Shown in pieces: positions 42,805 through 51,314 of a stretch of DNA of 64,000 bases. Source of the stretch: an uncultured Pelagimonas sp. (GTDB taxonomy: Bacteria; Pseudomonadota; Alphaproteobacteria; Rhodobacterales; Rhodobacteraceae). The first letter of the stretch is position 1. Every line of letters starts with the position of its first letter. The translations under genes were made by a program, and so were the position numbers. The notes below the pieces were generated by a model that saw only the letters and a program-made list of their open reading frames with translations, made no database searches and was not told the origin of the DNA. Location: NCBI RefSeq assembly GCF_947498515.1, contig NZ_CANMKO010000006.1:186001-250000 (forward strand). Direction: 5' to 3'.

Positions 42805-44003
42805 TCACACTTTCCAATTCTGACGCCCGGCGGTTGTTCCTAGACAAACACGCCTTGGGCGAGGCCCCGACCGGCCCCGGAAAAGGGGCCGATCTTCTCG
42901 ATCTGATCACCCGACTTGGGTTTGTTCAGGTCGATAGCGTTCGCACAGTCGAGCGCGCCCATCATATGATCCTGTTTTCTCGGCGTCCCGCCTATCGGCC
43001 CAAGAACCTTGACGCCCTTTTAGAAAAGGATCGCAGTCTTTTTGAGCATTGGACCCACGATGCCTCGGTGATCCCAACCGAGTTCTACCCCCATTGGCAC
43101 CTGCGCTTTTCCAGAAATGACGCCCTACTTCGCAAGCGGTGGAGTGTGTGGCGTCGCGGCGGGTTTGAGGAAAAGATACAGGGTGTTTTGGATCAGATAG
43201 CCGCCCAAGGCGGATGTGGGTCTGGGGACGTCGGAGATGGAGAAGCCCGTGGGTCGGGCGGATGGTGGGACTGGCACCCCTCTAAAACCGCCTTGGAATT
43301 TCTGTGGCAAACCGGCCAGTTGGCGGTATCGCGACGCGAACAGTTTCGCAAGATTTTCGATCTGACCAACAGGGTCATTCCCGAAACACACCTGCAAAAC
43401 CTACCCACCGAAAACGACAGCGTTGATTGGTTATGCAACGCCGCTCTTGACCGTCTCGGCTTTGCCACCAGCGGCGAATTGGCGGCGTTCTGGGCCACCA
43501 TTTCCGCAGCAGAAGCCCGCAAATGGTGTGACAAAGCATTGGACAATGGTGAGATTAACCAGATCGAGGTGACCCAAAACGACGGTAGCCTGCGCAAGCA
43601 TTTTGCCCGCCCCGATATTCTCACCCAATTAGATCGCGCGCCACAACCGCCAAACCGCCTACGCATTCTCAGCCCATTTGACCCGGCATTGCGTGACAGA
43701 AAACGGGCCGAACGGCTGTTTGGTTTTCACTACCGGATCGAAATCTTCACGCCCGCCGCCAAGCGCCAGTATGGCTACTATGTCTTCCCTCTTCTTGAAC
43801 AAGACAAGCTCGTTGGTCGGATCGATGCCTCAGCTGACCGATCACTGGATGCGATAAAAGTGACGGCCCTTTGGCCAGAGCGCTCAATCTCTTGGGGGCG
43901 CGGGCGGCAGCATAGACTTGAAGCGGAGTTGCATAGGATGGCCAAATTTGCAGGCACATCCAACGTTGTTTTTGCGGATAATTGGCTCCGCGATCCAAAA
44001 TAA
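42801..44003 (+). CDS. YcaQ/AlkX-family DNA glycosylase (HTH_42)
   Basis: 400-residue winged-helix protein of the HTH_42 family. The catalytic Q-x-D motif is Q43-V-D45 (FVQVDSV), followed by RAHHMILFSR, and the C-terminal SPFDPALRDRKRAERLFGFHYRIE is a hallmark. YcaQ unhooks interstrand crosslinks and excises bulky alkyl bases. A glycine-rich insertion (residues about 135-155) is absent from many members. GTG 42801 overlaps the LacI gene by four bases; this pairing of a sugar repressor with a repair enzyme has no obvious functional reason. Confidence 0.88.
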   Translation: MITLSNSDARRLFLDKHALGEAPTGPGKGADLLDLITRLGFVQVDSVRTVERAHHMILFSRRPAYRPKNLDALLEKDRSLFEHWTHDASVIPTEFYPHWHLRFSRNDALLRKRWSVWRRGGFEEKIQGVLDQIAAQGGCGSGDVGDGEARGSGGWWDWHPSKTALEFLWQTGQLAVSRREQFRKIFDLTNRVIPETHLQNLPTENDSVDWLCNAALDRLGFATSGELAAFWATISAAEARKWCDKALDNGEINQIEVTQNDGSLRKHFARPDILTQLDRAPQPPNRLRILSPFDPALRDRKRAERLFGFHYRIEIFTPAAKRQYGYYVFPLLEQDKLVGRIDASADRSLDAIKVTALWPERSISWGRGRQHRLEAELHRMAKFAGTSNVVFADNWLRDPK

Positions 44004-44177
44004 TCCGAGCCACCGAAAGACGGAGCAGCAAGAATCAGTTGGCCGATGCCCCCTCATTTCCACAACACGCACCTTGGTCCAGCGCTTGTAAGTTGCCCAA
44101 AAAACGATCACCTAAGCCGATCAAGCCGCCCGTTTTTTGATTTCGGCACAACTTTGGCGCTACAAGGCGTCAGAAAT

Positions 44178-44207
44178 TTGCGACACCAATCGATTTTGCG
44201 CTATAAT
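44178..44207 (+). promoter_or_regulatory. Candidate sigma-70 promoter
   Basis: TTGCGA (44178-44183), 18-base spacer, perfect TATAAT (44202-44207). It lies in the 447-base gap between the glycosylase and DUF1127 genes. Predicted transcription start about 44214. Confidence 0.55.
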
Positions 44208-44213
44208 GTTCCC

Positions 44214-44318
44214 TGTGAGTGTGACCGCAGCCGAGGCGACGTCATTTAGCTTTGGAATGGATTTTTGATCTTTTTTAACGAGTCATTTTAAATCAGGGCG
44301 GCAATGAGCCGCCCTTTT
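44214..44318 (+). ncRNA. Candidate small RNA (about 105 nt)
   Basis: A promoter with a perfect -10 is followed 90-110 bases later by a clean intrinsic terminator (44296-44318), with no conventional gene between. A leaderless 17-codon frame (GTG 44215 to TGA 44268; VSVTAAEATSFSFGMDF) begins right at the predicted start, so a dual-function or leaderless peptide RNA is also possible. DUF1127 genes in Rhodobacteraceae are known to lie beside small RNAs, though those usually follow the gene and this one precedes it. No RNA family was recognised. Confidence 0.4.
44296..44318 (+). terminator. Intrinsic terminator of the candidate small RNA
   Basis: Seven-pair GC stem (44296-44302 with 44308-44314), five-base loop, then TTTTCTTT. 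Its stem sequence resembles the terminator at 44743-44770. Confidence 0.8.
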
Positions 44319-44450
44319 CTTTGTCGAGAGCAGCCGTCATAGCCATGCATTTCCGTGACACCGGATATGTGTTCGCGCCCCTAGCTCTACGCTGCAACGC
44401 AGCATAAGTATTGTATCAAGTCATACGCTAACAGTTTCGAGGTCAAGACC

Positions 44451-44666
44451 ATGGCATATCTGTCAACTCCACTCCCGACCAAGAGCAATCCGCTTGCAGG
44501 TTTCTTTGGCAACCTTTTTTCCGCTCTGGTTCGCATCGCCGAATCCAACACACGCTTTACTGCGGTGGAAAAGCTCCAACAGCTTTCCGATGAAGAACTG
44601 GCTGCAAAAGGTATTCGCCGCGAAGACATCGTGCGCCACGTATACCGCGATGTTCTTTACATCTAA
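44451..44666 (+). CDS. DUF1127 small protein
   Basis: 71 residues. The C-terminal DUF1127 segment (AVEKLQQLSDEELAAKGIRREDIVRHVY) follows a hydrophobic, glycine-containing N-terminus (NPLAGFFGNLFSALVRIAES). Such small proteins occur widely in alphaproteobacteria; some arginine-rich members bind RNA and help in stress-linked RNA turnover. This one is not especially arginine-rich, so RNA binding is not a safe guess. It has its own terminator 25 bases downstream and probably its own promoter in 44319-44450. Confidence 0.88.
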   Translation: MAYLSTPLPTKSNPLAGFFGNLFSALVRIAESNTRFTAVEKLQQLSDEELAAKGIRREDIVRHVYRDVLYI

Positions 44667-44690
44667 TTCGAGCAAAATCACTGCTTCTTA

Positions 44691-44716
44691 AAACGCGCCT
44701 TTCCGGCGCGTTTTTT
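44691..44716 (+). terminator. Terminator of the DUF1127 gene
   Basis: Nine-pair stem (44691-44699 with 44705-44713), five-base loop, six T at 44711-44716. Confidence 0.9.
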
Positions 44717-44742
44717 CTTGTGCAACGTGACACCCAAACGAA

Positions 44743-44770
44743 AAAGGCCGCCCCAATCAGGGCGGCCTTT
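44743..44770. terminator. Terminator of rpsD, usable from both sides
   Basis: Perfect 11-pair stem (44743-44753 with 44760-44770), six-base loop, with A-run on the left and TTTTCT on the right, so it can end rpsD on the minus strand and read-through from DUF1127 on the plus strand. Confidence 0.9.
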
Positions 44771-44792
44771 TCTAAATCTCGATAGTTTACGC

Positions 44793-45413
44793 TTAGTTCT
44801 GGGCGTAATATTCGATAACCAGGTTTGGTTCCATAACAACAGGGTAAGGCACATCGGCCAGACCAGGTGCGCGAACGAATGTCGCGGTCATTTTGGAGTG
44901 ATCGGCTTCGATGTAGTCAGGAACGTCACGCTCTGGAAGCTGTGTCGCTTCGATCAGCGCAACCATCTGGCGCGACTTTTCGCGAACTTCTACAACGTCA
45001 CCTTCTTTAACGCGGTACGACGGAATGTTCACGCGCTTGCCGTTCACCAGAACGTGGCCGTGGTTCACAAACTGACGTGCAGCGAACACGGTGGCAACGA
45101 ACTTGGCGCGGTAAACAACGGCGTCCAAACGACGCTCGAGCAGACCGATCAGGTTTTCACCGGTATCGCCTTTAACACGCTCGGCTTCGCCATAGATGCG
45201 GCGGAATTGCTTTTCGGTCAGATCGCCGTAATAGCCTTTCAGCTTCTGCTTGGCACGAAGCTGCAGACCGAAGTCGGACATTTTGCCCTTGCGGCGCTGA
45301 CCGTGCTGGCCTGGGCCATAATCACGGCGGTTTACTGGCGACTTAGGACGACCCCAGATGTTTTCGCCCATGCGACGGTCAATTTTGTACTTGGCAGATG
45401 TGCGTTTTGTCAC
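44793..45413 (-). CDS. rpsD: 30S ribosomal protein S4
   Basis: 206 residues of full S4 length. The N-terminus ([18 protein letters not shown]) lacks the four zinc cysteines, so it is the C-minus form. The S4 RNA-binding domain ([34 protein letters not shown]) is intact. It nucleates 30S assembly on 16S rRNA and can repress translation. It is a lone gene, as usual in Rhodobacterales where rpsD lies outside the alpha operon. The 234-base upstream gap to the EAL gene carries no further gene. Confidence 0.98.
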   Translation of the reverse strand: MTKRTSAKYKIDRRMGENIWGRPKSPVNRRDYGPGQHGQRRKGKMSDFGLQLRAKQKLKGYYGDLTEKQFRRIYGEAERVKGDTGENLIGLLERRLDAVVYRAKFVATVFAARQFVNHGHVLVNGKRVNIPSYRVKEGDVVEVREKSRQMVALIEATQLPERDVPDYIEADHSKMTATFVRAPGLADVPYPVVMEPNLVIEYYAQN

Positions 45414-45647
45414 AGCTGATATCCTTCAGTTGGGTTTTGAAGGGCGTTGTCCTCTTTCCGGATTTTGCCGAAATGACAGGGATCCTCTTGCGAGGGCCAC
45501 CAACACCAATGAACGCGCGCTTATACGGCAGACTGAGACGGAGTCAACAGCAATCGAAGATCATTACAATTCGAACCAAACGCGAACTTTAAGCATCGCT
45601 TAAACCCTTCGCGTCACAAATGTGGCAGGTTCGATACGGAGGCGGAA

Positions 45648-46475
45648 TTGGCACGCGACCACACGAACATCCCAGGCGGGGCGCGCAATGCGCTCGAACA
45701 CGCCTTAAACTCACGGGATGCAGGCATAATGGATATGGTAAAGCGGGCGATCAAGCATCGCCAAGTGATGCTTGCCTTCCAGCCTGTAGTCCACTCTCAA
45801 GCTATGGATCGAGTCGCTTTTCACGAGGGGCTTATCCGCGTTCTTGATGAAACGGGCCGCGTCATACCGGCCGGTGAATTCATCAATACCGTCGAAGAAA
45901 CGGAATACGGCCGTTTGCTCGACTGCATTGCCTTAGAAAAAGGCATAGCAGAGCTAAGCCGTGTTCCCGATCTACGCTTGTCGATCAACATGTCCGCGCG
46001 CTCCATTGGCTACAAGAAATGGATGCGCACATTGAACAAGGGTCTGTCTCAGGACCCAACAGTCGCGGAGCGCCTGATTCTTGAGATAACCGAGCATTCG
46101 GCGATGCTCGTGCCGGAACTAGTCGTGAACTTCATGACCGAATTGCGCGGCAAAGGGATATCTTTTGCCATCGACGACTTTGGTTCGGGCTACACAGCTC
46201 TGCGCCATTTCAAGGAATTCGACTTCGACATCCTTAAAATTGACGGCGAGTTTGCAGTCGGCATTGCAAAGGATGCGGACAACCAAGTTTTAGTGGCCGC
46301 TATGGTCTCAATTGCTGAGCAATTTGATATGTTTACGGTCGCTGAATATGTTGAAAACCTTGCTGATGCTCAATGTCTGGTCGACCTAGGCGTCACCTGT
46401 TTGCAAGGCTTTTATTTCGCTGCTCCAACGGTTAGCCCCCCTTGGCGAGACACAGAAAACAAGCGCACCGCATGA
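45648..46475 (+). CDS. EAL-domain protein (c-di-GMP phosphodiesterase family)
   Basis: 275 residues, a stand-alone EAL domain with a short N-terminal leader and no GGDEF or sensor domain. The signature reads EGLIR where EALLR is usual, so the metal glutamate and the arginine are kept. Further catalytic positions appear intact: N in INMSARS, E in EITEHS, DD in AIDDFGSGY, K in LKIDGEF, and Q in LQGFYFAAP. The later loop is AEYVEN in place of AEGVE. Activity is thus plausible. TTG 45648 follows GGAGG by five bases. A single-gene unit. Confidence 0.85.
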   Translation: MARDHTNIPGGARNALEHALNSRDAGIMDMVKRAIKHRQVMLAFQPVVHSQAMDRVAFHEGLIRVLDETGRVIPAGEFINTVEETEYGRLLDCIALEKGIAELSRVPDLRLSINMSARSIGYKKWMRTLNKGLSQDPTVAERLILEITEHSAMLVPELVVNFMTELRGKGISFAIDDFGSGYTALRHFKEFDFDILKIDGEFAVGIAKDADNQVLVAAMVSIAEQFDMFTVAEYVENLADAQCLVDLGVTCLQGFYFAAPTVSPPWRDTENKRTA

Positions 46476-46490
46476 CTTTAGGGCAAGCCT

Positions 46491-46509
46491 GAGACACACT
46501 GTCTCTTTT
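46491..46509 (+). terminator. Short hairpin terminator after the EAL gene
   Basis: Six-pair stem (GAGACA/TGTCTC) with a CAC triloop and TTTT, 15 bases after the EAL stop. Short but placed as expected. Confidence 0.6.
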
Positions 46510-46621
46510 GCTGCACTGCGGCTTGATCTATTCCTCTCACCTGACAGGCGAGCAATGCTCGGTTTTGCACAACGCAGAATCGCGCTATGCATGCTTGGTA
46601 CGCTTGGCCGGAGGAATTCAT

Positions 46622-47797
46622 ATGACCAATGTCGTTATCGCATCTGCAGCACGGACAGCCGTGGGCAGCTTCAGCGGTTCTTTTGCAAACACCCCTGCAC
46701 ATGATCTTGGTTCTGCCGTGCTCGAAGCACTGGTAGAACGCGCGGGCATCGAAAAAGGTGAAGTGTCCGAGACCATTCTTGGTCAGGTTTTGACCGCAGC
46801 TCAGGGTCAAAACCCAGCACGTCAGGCCCATATCAATGCCGGCCTTCCTCAGGAAGGTTCCGCTTGGGGCATCAACCAGGTCTGCGGATCGGGCCTGCGC
46901 GCCGTTGCACTTGGTGCTCAGCACATCATGCTTGGTGATGCTTCCATCGTCTGCGCCGGTGGCCAAGAAAACATGTCACTCTCGACTCACGCCGCACATC
47001 TGCGCGCCGGGACGAAAATGGGCGACATGAAATACATCGACACAATGATTCGCGATGGTCTTTGGGATGCCTTCAACGGCTATCACATGGGTCAAACTGC
47101 CGAAAACGTTGCTGCCAAGTGGGACATCTCCCGCGAGATGCAGGACGAATTCGCCGTTGCGTCGCAAAACAAAGCTGAAGCCGCTCAGAAAGCAGGGAAA
47201 TTTGACGACGAAGTGATCCCCTTCACCGTCAAAAACCGCAAGGGCGACATCATTGTCGACAAGGACGAATACATTCGTCACGGCGCGACAATGGCAGCCA
47301 TGCAAAAACTGCGCCCGGCCTTTATCAAAGACGGCACAGTCACCGCTGCAAACGCATCGGGCCTCAACGACGGTGCCGCCGGTGCTCTGTTGATGAGCGC
47401 AGACGAAGCTGAAAAGCGCGGCATCGAGCCTTTGGCCCGCATCGCGTCTTACGCCACTGCTGGTCTTGACCCATCGATCATGGGTGTTGGCCCGATCTAT
47501 GCGTCGCGCAAAGCTTTGGACAAAGCGGGTTGGTCGGTTGGCGATCTGGACCTTGTCGAAGCCAACGAAGCCTTTGCCGCTCAGGCCTGTGCAGTGAACA
47601 AAGACATGGGCTGGGATCCGGCCATCGTGAACGTCAACGGCGGCGCGATTGCGATCGGTCACCCAATCGGTGCCTCGGGTTGCCGCGTTCTCAACACCCT
47701 GCTCTTCGAAATGAAGCGTCGTGATGCCAAAAAAGGCCTCGCAACTCTTTGCATCGGTGGCGGCATGGGTGTCGCACTGTGTGTGGAGCGCCCATAA
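46622..47797 (+). CDS. phaA: Acetyl-CoA acetyltransferase (beta-ketothiolase)
   Basis: 391-residue biosynthetic-type thiolase. The acyl-enzyme cysteine is C88 ([11 protein letters not shown]), the catalytic histidine lies in [14 protein letters not shown] and the second cysteine in [12 protein letters not shown]. It condenses two acetyl-CoA to acetoacetyl-CoA, the first step of polyhydroxybutyrate synthesis. ATG 46622 follows GGAGGAATTCAT; the open frame from 46508 is rejected. It is followed by its own terminator and then phaB, so the two are adjacent but largely separate transcripts. Confidence 0.96.
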   Translation: MTNVVIASAARTAVGSFSGSFANTPAHDLGSAVLEALVERAGIEKGEVSETILGQVLTAAQGQNPARQAHINAGLPQEGSAWGINQVCGSGLRAVALGAQHIMLGDASIVCAGGQENMSLSTHAAHLRAGTKMGDMKYIDTMIRDGLWDAFNGYHMGQTAENVAAKWDISREMQDEFAVASQNKAEAAQKAGKFDDEVIPFTVKNRKGDIIVDKDEYIRHGATMAAMQKLRPAFIKDGTVTAANASGLNDGAAGALLMSADEAEKRGIEPLARIASYATAGLDPSIMGVGPIYASRKALDKAGWSVGDLDLVEANEAFAAQACAVNKDMGWDPAIVNVNGGAIAIGHPIGASGCRVLNTLLFEMKRRDAKKGLATLCIGGGMGVALCVERP

Positions 47798-47818
47798 GTT
47801 TCGGGTCATCCGAAATAT

Positions 47819-47845
47819 GAGGCGCCTTCGGGCGCCTCTTTTTTT
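47819..47845 (+). terminator. Terminator of phaA
   Basis: Perfect 8-pair stem (47819-47826 with 47831-47838), stable TTCG tetraloop, seven T. It stands between phaA and phaB. Confidence 0.93.
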
Positions 47846-47950
47846 ATAAATCGCCGCATTGCGGCAAAAAGGTTGCGCAATATTGTTGCGCGCGACGGGG
47901 AAATTCAATAACAACCTTACCCAATGGGTAGTCACATTTTGGAGAAGACA

Positions 47951-48673
47951 ATGGCAAGAGTTGCACTCGTCACCGGCGGAAGCCGCGGTATCGGTGAAGC
48001 GATTTCAAAAAAACTGCAGGCCGACGGATACACCGTTGCTGCGACATATGCCGGTAATGACGAAAAGGCCGCAGCCTTTACCGCAGCCACCGGCATCAAA
48101 ACCTACAAGTGGAACGTTGCCGATTATGACGCGTCCAAAGCTGGTCTTGCTCAGGTTGAAGCTGATCTCGGTCCTATCGACGTGGTCGTTGCAAACGCGG
48201 GCATCACCCGTGACGCACCGTTCCACAAGATGACGCCGGAACAGTGGAGCGAAGTGATCGACACCAACCTGACCGGTGTTTTCAACACCGTTCACCCGAT
48301 CTGGCCCGGTATGCGCGAGCGTAAGTTCGGCCGTATCATCGTGATCAGCTCGATCAACGGTCAAAAAGGTCAGTTCGCTCAGGTGAACTATGCCGCGACC
48401 AAAGCCGGCGATCTTGGTATCGTTAAGTCCTTGGCCCAAGAAGGCGCACGCGCTGGCATCACCGCCAACGCCATCTGCCCCGGCTATATCGCCACCGAAA
48501 TGGTGATGGCGGTTCCGGAAAAAGTCCGCGAATCGATCATCGGCCAAATCCCGGCCGGTCGTTTGGGTGAGCCAGAAGAAATCGCACGCTGTGTTGCCTT
48601 CCTGGCCTCCGACGATGCGGGCTTTATCAATGGCTCGACCATCTCCGCCAACGGTGCTCAGTTCTTCGTCTAA
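47951..48673 (+). CDS. phaB: Acetoacetyl-CoA reductase
   Basis: 240-residue short-chain dehydrogenase. NADPH motif TGGSRGIGEAI, NAG motif ANAGITRD, catalytic S134, Y147 and K151 (VNYAATKAG), and GINGSTISANGAQ-like C-terminus. It reduces acetoacetyl-CoA to (R)-3-hydroxybutyryl-CoA for PHB. ATG 47951 follows GGAGAAGAC; the frame from 47924 adds nine residues with no support. Polymerase and granule genes are not in the window. An intrinsic terminator follows. Confidence 0.95.
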   Translation: MARVALVTGGSRGIGEAISKKLQADGYTVAATYAGNDEKAAAFTAATGIKTYKWNVADYDASKAGLAQVEADLGPIDVVVANAGITRDAPFHKMTPEQWSEVIDTNLTGVFNTVHPIWPGMRERKFGRIIVISSINGQKGQFAQVNYAATKAGDLGIVKSLAQEGARAGITANAICPGYIATEMVMAVPEKVRESIIGQIPAGRLGEPEEIARCVAFLASDDAGFINGSTISANGAQFFV

Positions 48674-48696
48674 CGACTGGACAAAGTTCAAAACAA

Positions 48697-48735
48697 AAAC
48701 GCCCCCGGAGCCTTGCGGTTCGGGGGCGTTTCTTT
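48697..48735 (+). terminator. Terminator of phaB
   Basis: Stem of about 11 pairs (48697-48707 with 48721-48731), 13-base loop, then CTTTT. On the minus side it also lies just past the stop of the small gene at 48757-48912 and may end both. Confidence 0.88.
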
Positions 48736-48756
48736 TGGTCCAATCTGGACCGGAGC

Positions 48757-48912
48757 TTAACCGGCGGGCGTGGCCTGCGGTTTCTGGCTCAGCGAAAATT
48801 TGGGGAACAGCGAAAACAAACCTGTCCAAATCGCGGCAAAAGCCGCGCTGCGTTCAGCATGGGCCACTTTGATGGCACGTTCCATTTCGCGGTTATGAGC
48901 AATCTCAATCAT
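48757..48912 (-). CDS. 51-residue small protein of unknown function
   Basis: Not long enough for ordinary gene calling but well supported: AGGAGG stands seven bases before ATG 48912, and the frame ends just before a terminator. The product starts MIEIAHNREMERAIKVAHAE, with a charged N-terminal helix, then a hydrophobic amphipathic stretch (AAFAAIWTGLFSLFPKF) and a polar tail. It could attach to a membrane or a granule surface; proximity to phaB makes a PHB-linked role conceivable but unproven. It faces the LysR gene across a 110-base divergent gap. Confidence 0.7.
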   Translation of the reverse strand: MIEIAHNREMERAIKVAHAERSAAFAAIWTGLFSLFPKFSLSQKPQATPAG

Positions 48913-49022
48913 AGTGACCTCCTAGGTTTGGGTTAGCATCTCTTGACTACACTGAACCTAACGCCCACTGTCGAAGGCGACAAACGAGACTATTTCCGCT
49001 CTCACTTAAGAAAAACTAATCT

Positions 49023-49964
49023 ATGCCAGATCGTCTCCCGCCACTAACCGCCCTTCGTGCCTTTGAGGCTGCCGCCCGTCACATGTCATTTGCCAAGGCG
49101 GCCGAAGAGTTGCACGTCACCCCTGCCGCCCTGTCTTTTCAGATCAAAAATCTTGAGGAACATCTGGGGCAGCCGGTTTTCCACCGTCTCACCCGTGCCG
49201 TTGAGTTAACAGAGGCGGGTCGCGCTTTGGCTCCGGGCACGAGCGAGGCGTTCAATCGCTTGGAATCAGCTTGGAGCGCCACGCGTCGCCTTCAGGACAC
49301 CCGCGCGCTGTCTGTGACGGCGGGTCCGGCCTTTACCGCCAAAATTCTTGCTCCGCGTCTATATGATTTTGCCCGCGCGCATCCCGAGATCGAACTGCGC
49401 TTTGCCGCAAGCCTGCGCACCATGGATTTCGACCGCGATGAAATTGATGTTGCGGTGCGCTATGGCGATGGGCCGGACACCGGTCTGTATAGCCGAACCC
49501 TGCTCAACGACGCGGTTATGCCAATGATGCGTCCCGATCTTGCCGAACGCTACACGTCGCCCAAATGCCTGATCAGAGCGCCGCTGATCTATGGCGACCC
49601 TCTGCCCTTGCTGCACGCCAATGCCAATTGGCGGCATTGGTTTCACGCCAATGGCATCGAGCACGACCCAACACTGGCCGCGCAGTTTTCGCAACCGGAC
49701 CATGCTTTGGACGCCACGCTGGCCGGAGATGGTGTTGTTCTTGGTCGGTCAGCTTTGGCCTCGCGATATTTGGCAAGCGGCCAGCTCGTCGCTCCCTTTA
49801 AAGTTGCATTAAAGGTTCCGACGCGGTTCAGGTTTTTATGTGTCGAAGGTAATGAAAAAAGGCCGCAGATTGCGGCCTTTGAAGAGTGGCTGTTCTCCGA
49901 GATTGGGAAACTGCCGGATGGGACTATTGGAAAGACACAAGTCCCGATCGAGGACCTGCTGTAA
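49023..49964 (+). CDS. LysR-family regulator, GcvA-like
   Basis: 313 residues. The N-terminal helix-turn-helix (ALRAFEAAARHMSFAKAAEEL, VTPAALSFQIKNLEEHLG, FHRLTRAVELTEAG) is typical of the GcvA subgroup. The effector domain has FARAHPEIELRFAAS and DVAVRYGDG. ATG 49023 is preceded by a weak ribosome site. It is divergent from the 51-residue gene, which is therefore a candidate target. Confidence 0.9.
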   Translation: MPDRLPPLTALRAFEAAARHMSFAKAAEELHVTPAALSFQIKNLEEHLGQPVFHRLTRAVELTEAGRALAPGTSEAFNRLESAWSATRRLQDTRALSVTAGPAFTAKILAPRLYDFARAHPEIELRFAASLRTMDFDRDEIDVAVRYGDGPDTGLYSRTLLNDAVMPMMRPDLAERYTSPKCLIRAPLIYGDPLPLLHANANWRHWFHANGIEHDPTLAAQFSQPDHALDATLAGDGVVLGRSALASRYLASGQLVAPFKVALKVPTRFRFLCVEGNEKRPQIAAFEEWLFSEIGKLPDGTIGKTQVPIEDLL

Positions 49965-49974
49965 CCAGCAGGTC
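49953..49974. repeat. Inverted repeat at the LysR gene end
   Basis: Perfect 8-pair arms (49953-49960 with 49967-49974) around a six-base loop, overlapping the LysR stop codon and before the converging DUF465 gene. No T-run on either side; possibly a transcript-end hairpin. Confidence 0.45.
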
Positions 49975-49990
49975 ATGAGGTGAAAAGTGC

Positions 49991-50164
49991 TTAGGCGACT
50001 GGGTCGCTGAGCCGTTCGATCTCTTCTTTGATCTTCAGCTTCTGCCTTTTCATGTCCACGATTTGCAGGTCATCAACCCCTGGAGCGCGCTGCGCTTCTT
50101 CAACGGCATCGGAAAGCGACTGATGTTTCTTCTTCAGTTCCTGCAGGTGTGAACTCAAGCTCAT
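49991..50164 (-). CDS. DUF465 / YdcH-family small protein
   Basis: 57 residues, largely one long charged helix in two parts (LSSHLQELKKKHQSLSDAVE, then VDMKRQKLKIKEEIERL), the YdcH/DUF465 pattern. ATG 50164 follows AAAGGAGGAAACT; the frame from 50206 lacks support. Cytoplasmic coiled coil, function unknown. Single-gene unit. Confidence 0.88.
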   Translation of the reverse strand: MSLSSHLQELKKKHQSLSDAVEEAQRAPGVDDLQIVDMKRQKLKIKEEIERLSDPVA

Positions 50165-50281
50165 AGTTTCCTCCTTTTGATGGGTAACATTTGCAGTCCA
50201 GCACAATCAGAAGCGGTTGTCACGCCGCACCTGCACAGTAATGCATCAGATTTATGACAATCAGCAGAGATTTGCCCGAAA

Positions 50282-51055
50282 TCAGTCAGAAAACGGCAAA
50301 GATGCCCCGGTGCTCAGCACCTTTTCAAAGCGCGATGTATAGCTCTTGCCTTGCTCCACATGCACCGGCCCGACATGCATGATTTGCGGCGGGTGGAATT
50401 TAAAATCCGCCCGACCGTCCTTGCGCCCACGTAACAAAATCAATCGCGGTGGCCGTCCGACGCGCGGTAAAAGCGGCAAAAGCTCCAACGACCCGACTCG
50501 TTTCTGCATGGCACTCATCAACTCAGGAAGCCGCTCGGCTCGCTGAATGAAGGTCACATATCCGCGAGGTCGAAGACGTTTTGTCGCGGTCTCGACCCAG
50601 GTTTCCAATGCCGTCTGCCCAGCAAGTGCAATTTCGCGCCCGCCATCCCAGGCGCTTATCCGTTTCTCTTGTTTAAAATAGGGGGGATTCGCGATGACGT
50701 GGTGAAAGTTCATTGCCTTCATGTCCGCCGGTGGGGACGACACATCGCCTTGCCAGATCGTGCCTTTTTGACCGTTTTGATGAAGGTTATATTGACCCAA
50801 CTCGGCATAGCCCGGCTGCAATTCCAACCCATAAAGATACAGCCCCGGAATGCGCACACCTAGGCAACATAGGGCCGGAGCTGCCCCACAGCCCAGCTCA
50901 AGCACGGTTTGACCCGCTTCGGCCTCAACCGTTGCGGCCAATAAAACCGGATCTACCCCGGCCCGATACCCGCCCCGAGGTTGGCGCAACTGCACCTTGC
51001 CACCCAAAAAATCGTCTTGGGTCAACTCGTCCGTTTCAAAGGTCTCAACCTTCAA
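50282..51055 (-). CDS. tRNA1(Val) adenine-N6 methyltransferase-like protein
   Basis: 257-residue class-I SAM methyltransferase. SAM motif VLELGCGAAPALCCLG and amino-methyl catalytic motif NPPYF (ANPPYFKQ) place it with TrmN6/YfiC-like N6-adenine enzymes. The glycine-rich motif carries two cysteines in place of hydrophobic residues. It overlaps the DUF2007 gene by eleven bases, so the two are co-translated. RNA target is inferred from the family. Confidence 0.85.
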   Translation of the reverse strand: MKVETFETDELTQDDFLGGKVQLRQPRGGYRAGVDPVLLAATVEAEAGQTVLELGCGAAPALCCLGVRIPGLYLYGLELQPGYAELGQYNLHQNGQKGTIWQGDVSSPPADMKAMNFHHVIANPPYFKQEKRISAWDGGREIALAGQTALETWVETATKRLRPRGYVTFIQRAERLPELMSAMQKRVGSLELLPLLPRVGRPPRLILLRGRKDGRADFKFHPPQIMHVGPVHVEQGKSYTSRFEKVLSTGASLPFSD

Positions 51056-51260
51056 AATTCACTCCGTTTTCGCGTAGAACCCGACGCGCTTCGCCGAGTT
51101 CACTTGTTCGCACCATAAGGCGGCGCGGCAGAATGCCTATGCTACCTTCCAAGATGCTCATGTTTACGTCCAATTCAAAGCTGTCTATACCCTTCTCGTC
51201 CAGAAGTGTTTTCGCCAGCGGGATCAGCGTGATGTCGGTGGTTCGTAAAAGCTCTTCCAT
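51045..51260 (-). CDS. DUF2007 small protein
   Basis: 71 residues matching the DUF2007 pattern (MEELLRTTDITLIPLAKTLL, GIDSFELDVNMS, RLMVRTSELGEARRVL), sometimes called a signal-transducing PII-like fold protein; the role is not known. ATG 51260 is used; the frame from 51329 overlaps the divergent polyprenyl synthase start. It precedes and overlaps the methyltransferase gene. Confidence 0.85.
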   Translation of the reverse strand: MEELLRTTDITLIPLAKTLLDEKGIDSFELDVNMSILEGSIGILPRRLMVRTSELGEARRVLRENGVNFEG

Positions 51261-51314
51261 GACAGGGATGTAAGGACAAGGCGCGGCAAATGTCGACCCT
51301 TGCACGGGAGTGTG

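Noticed and set aside
44119-44142. GATCAA/TTGATT inverted repeat with a T-run inside, as terminator of the glycosylase gene
   Set aside because: The T-run lies in the loop and the stem is only six AT-rich pairs; too weak to call.
44046-44249. 67-codon frame in the gap before DUF1127
   Set aside because: It overlaps the predicted promoter, has no ribosome site and no likeness; the small-RNA reading fits better.
46976-47935. 319-codon minus-strand frame opposite phaA
   Set aside because: Antisense shadow of phaA, running through its terminator; no motif.
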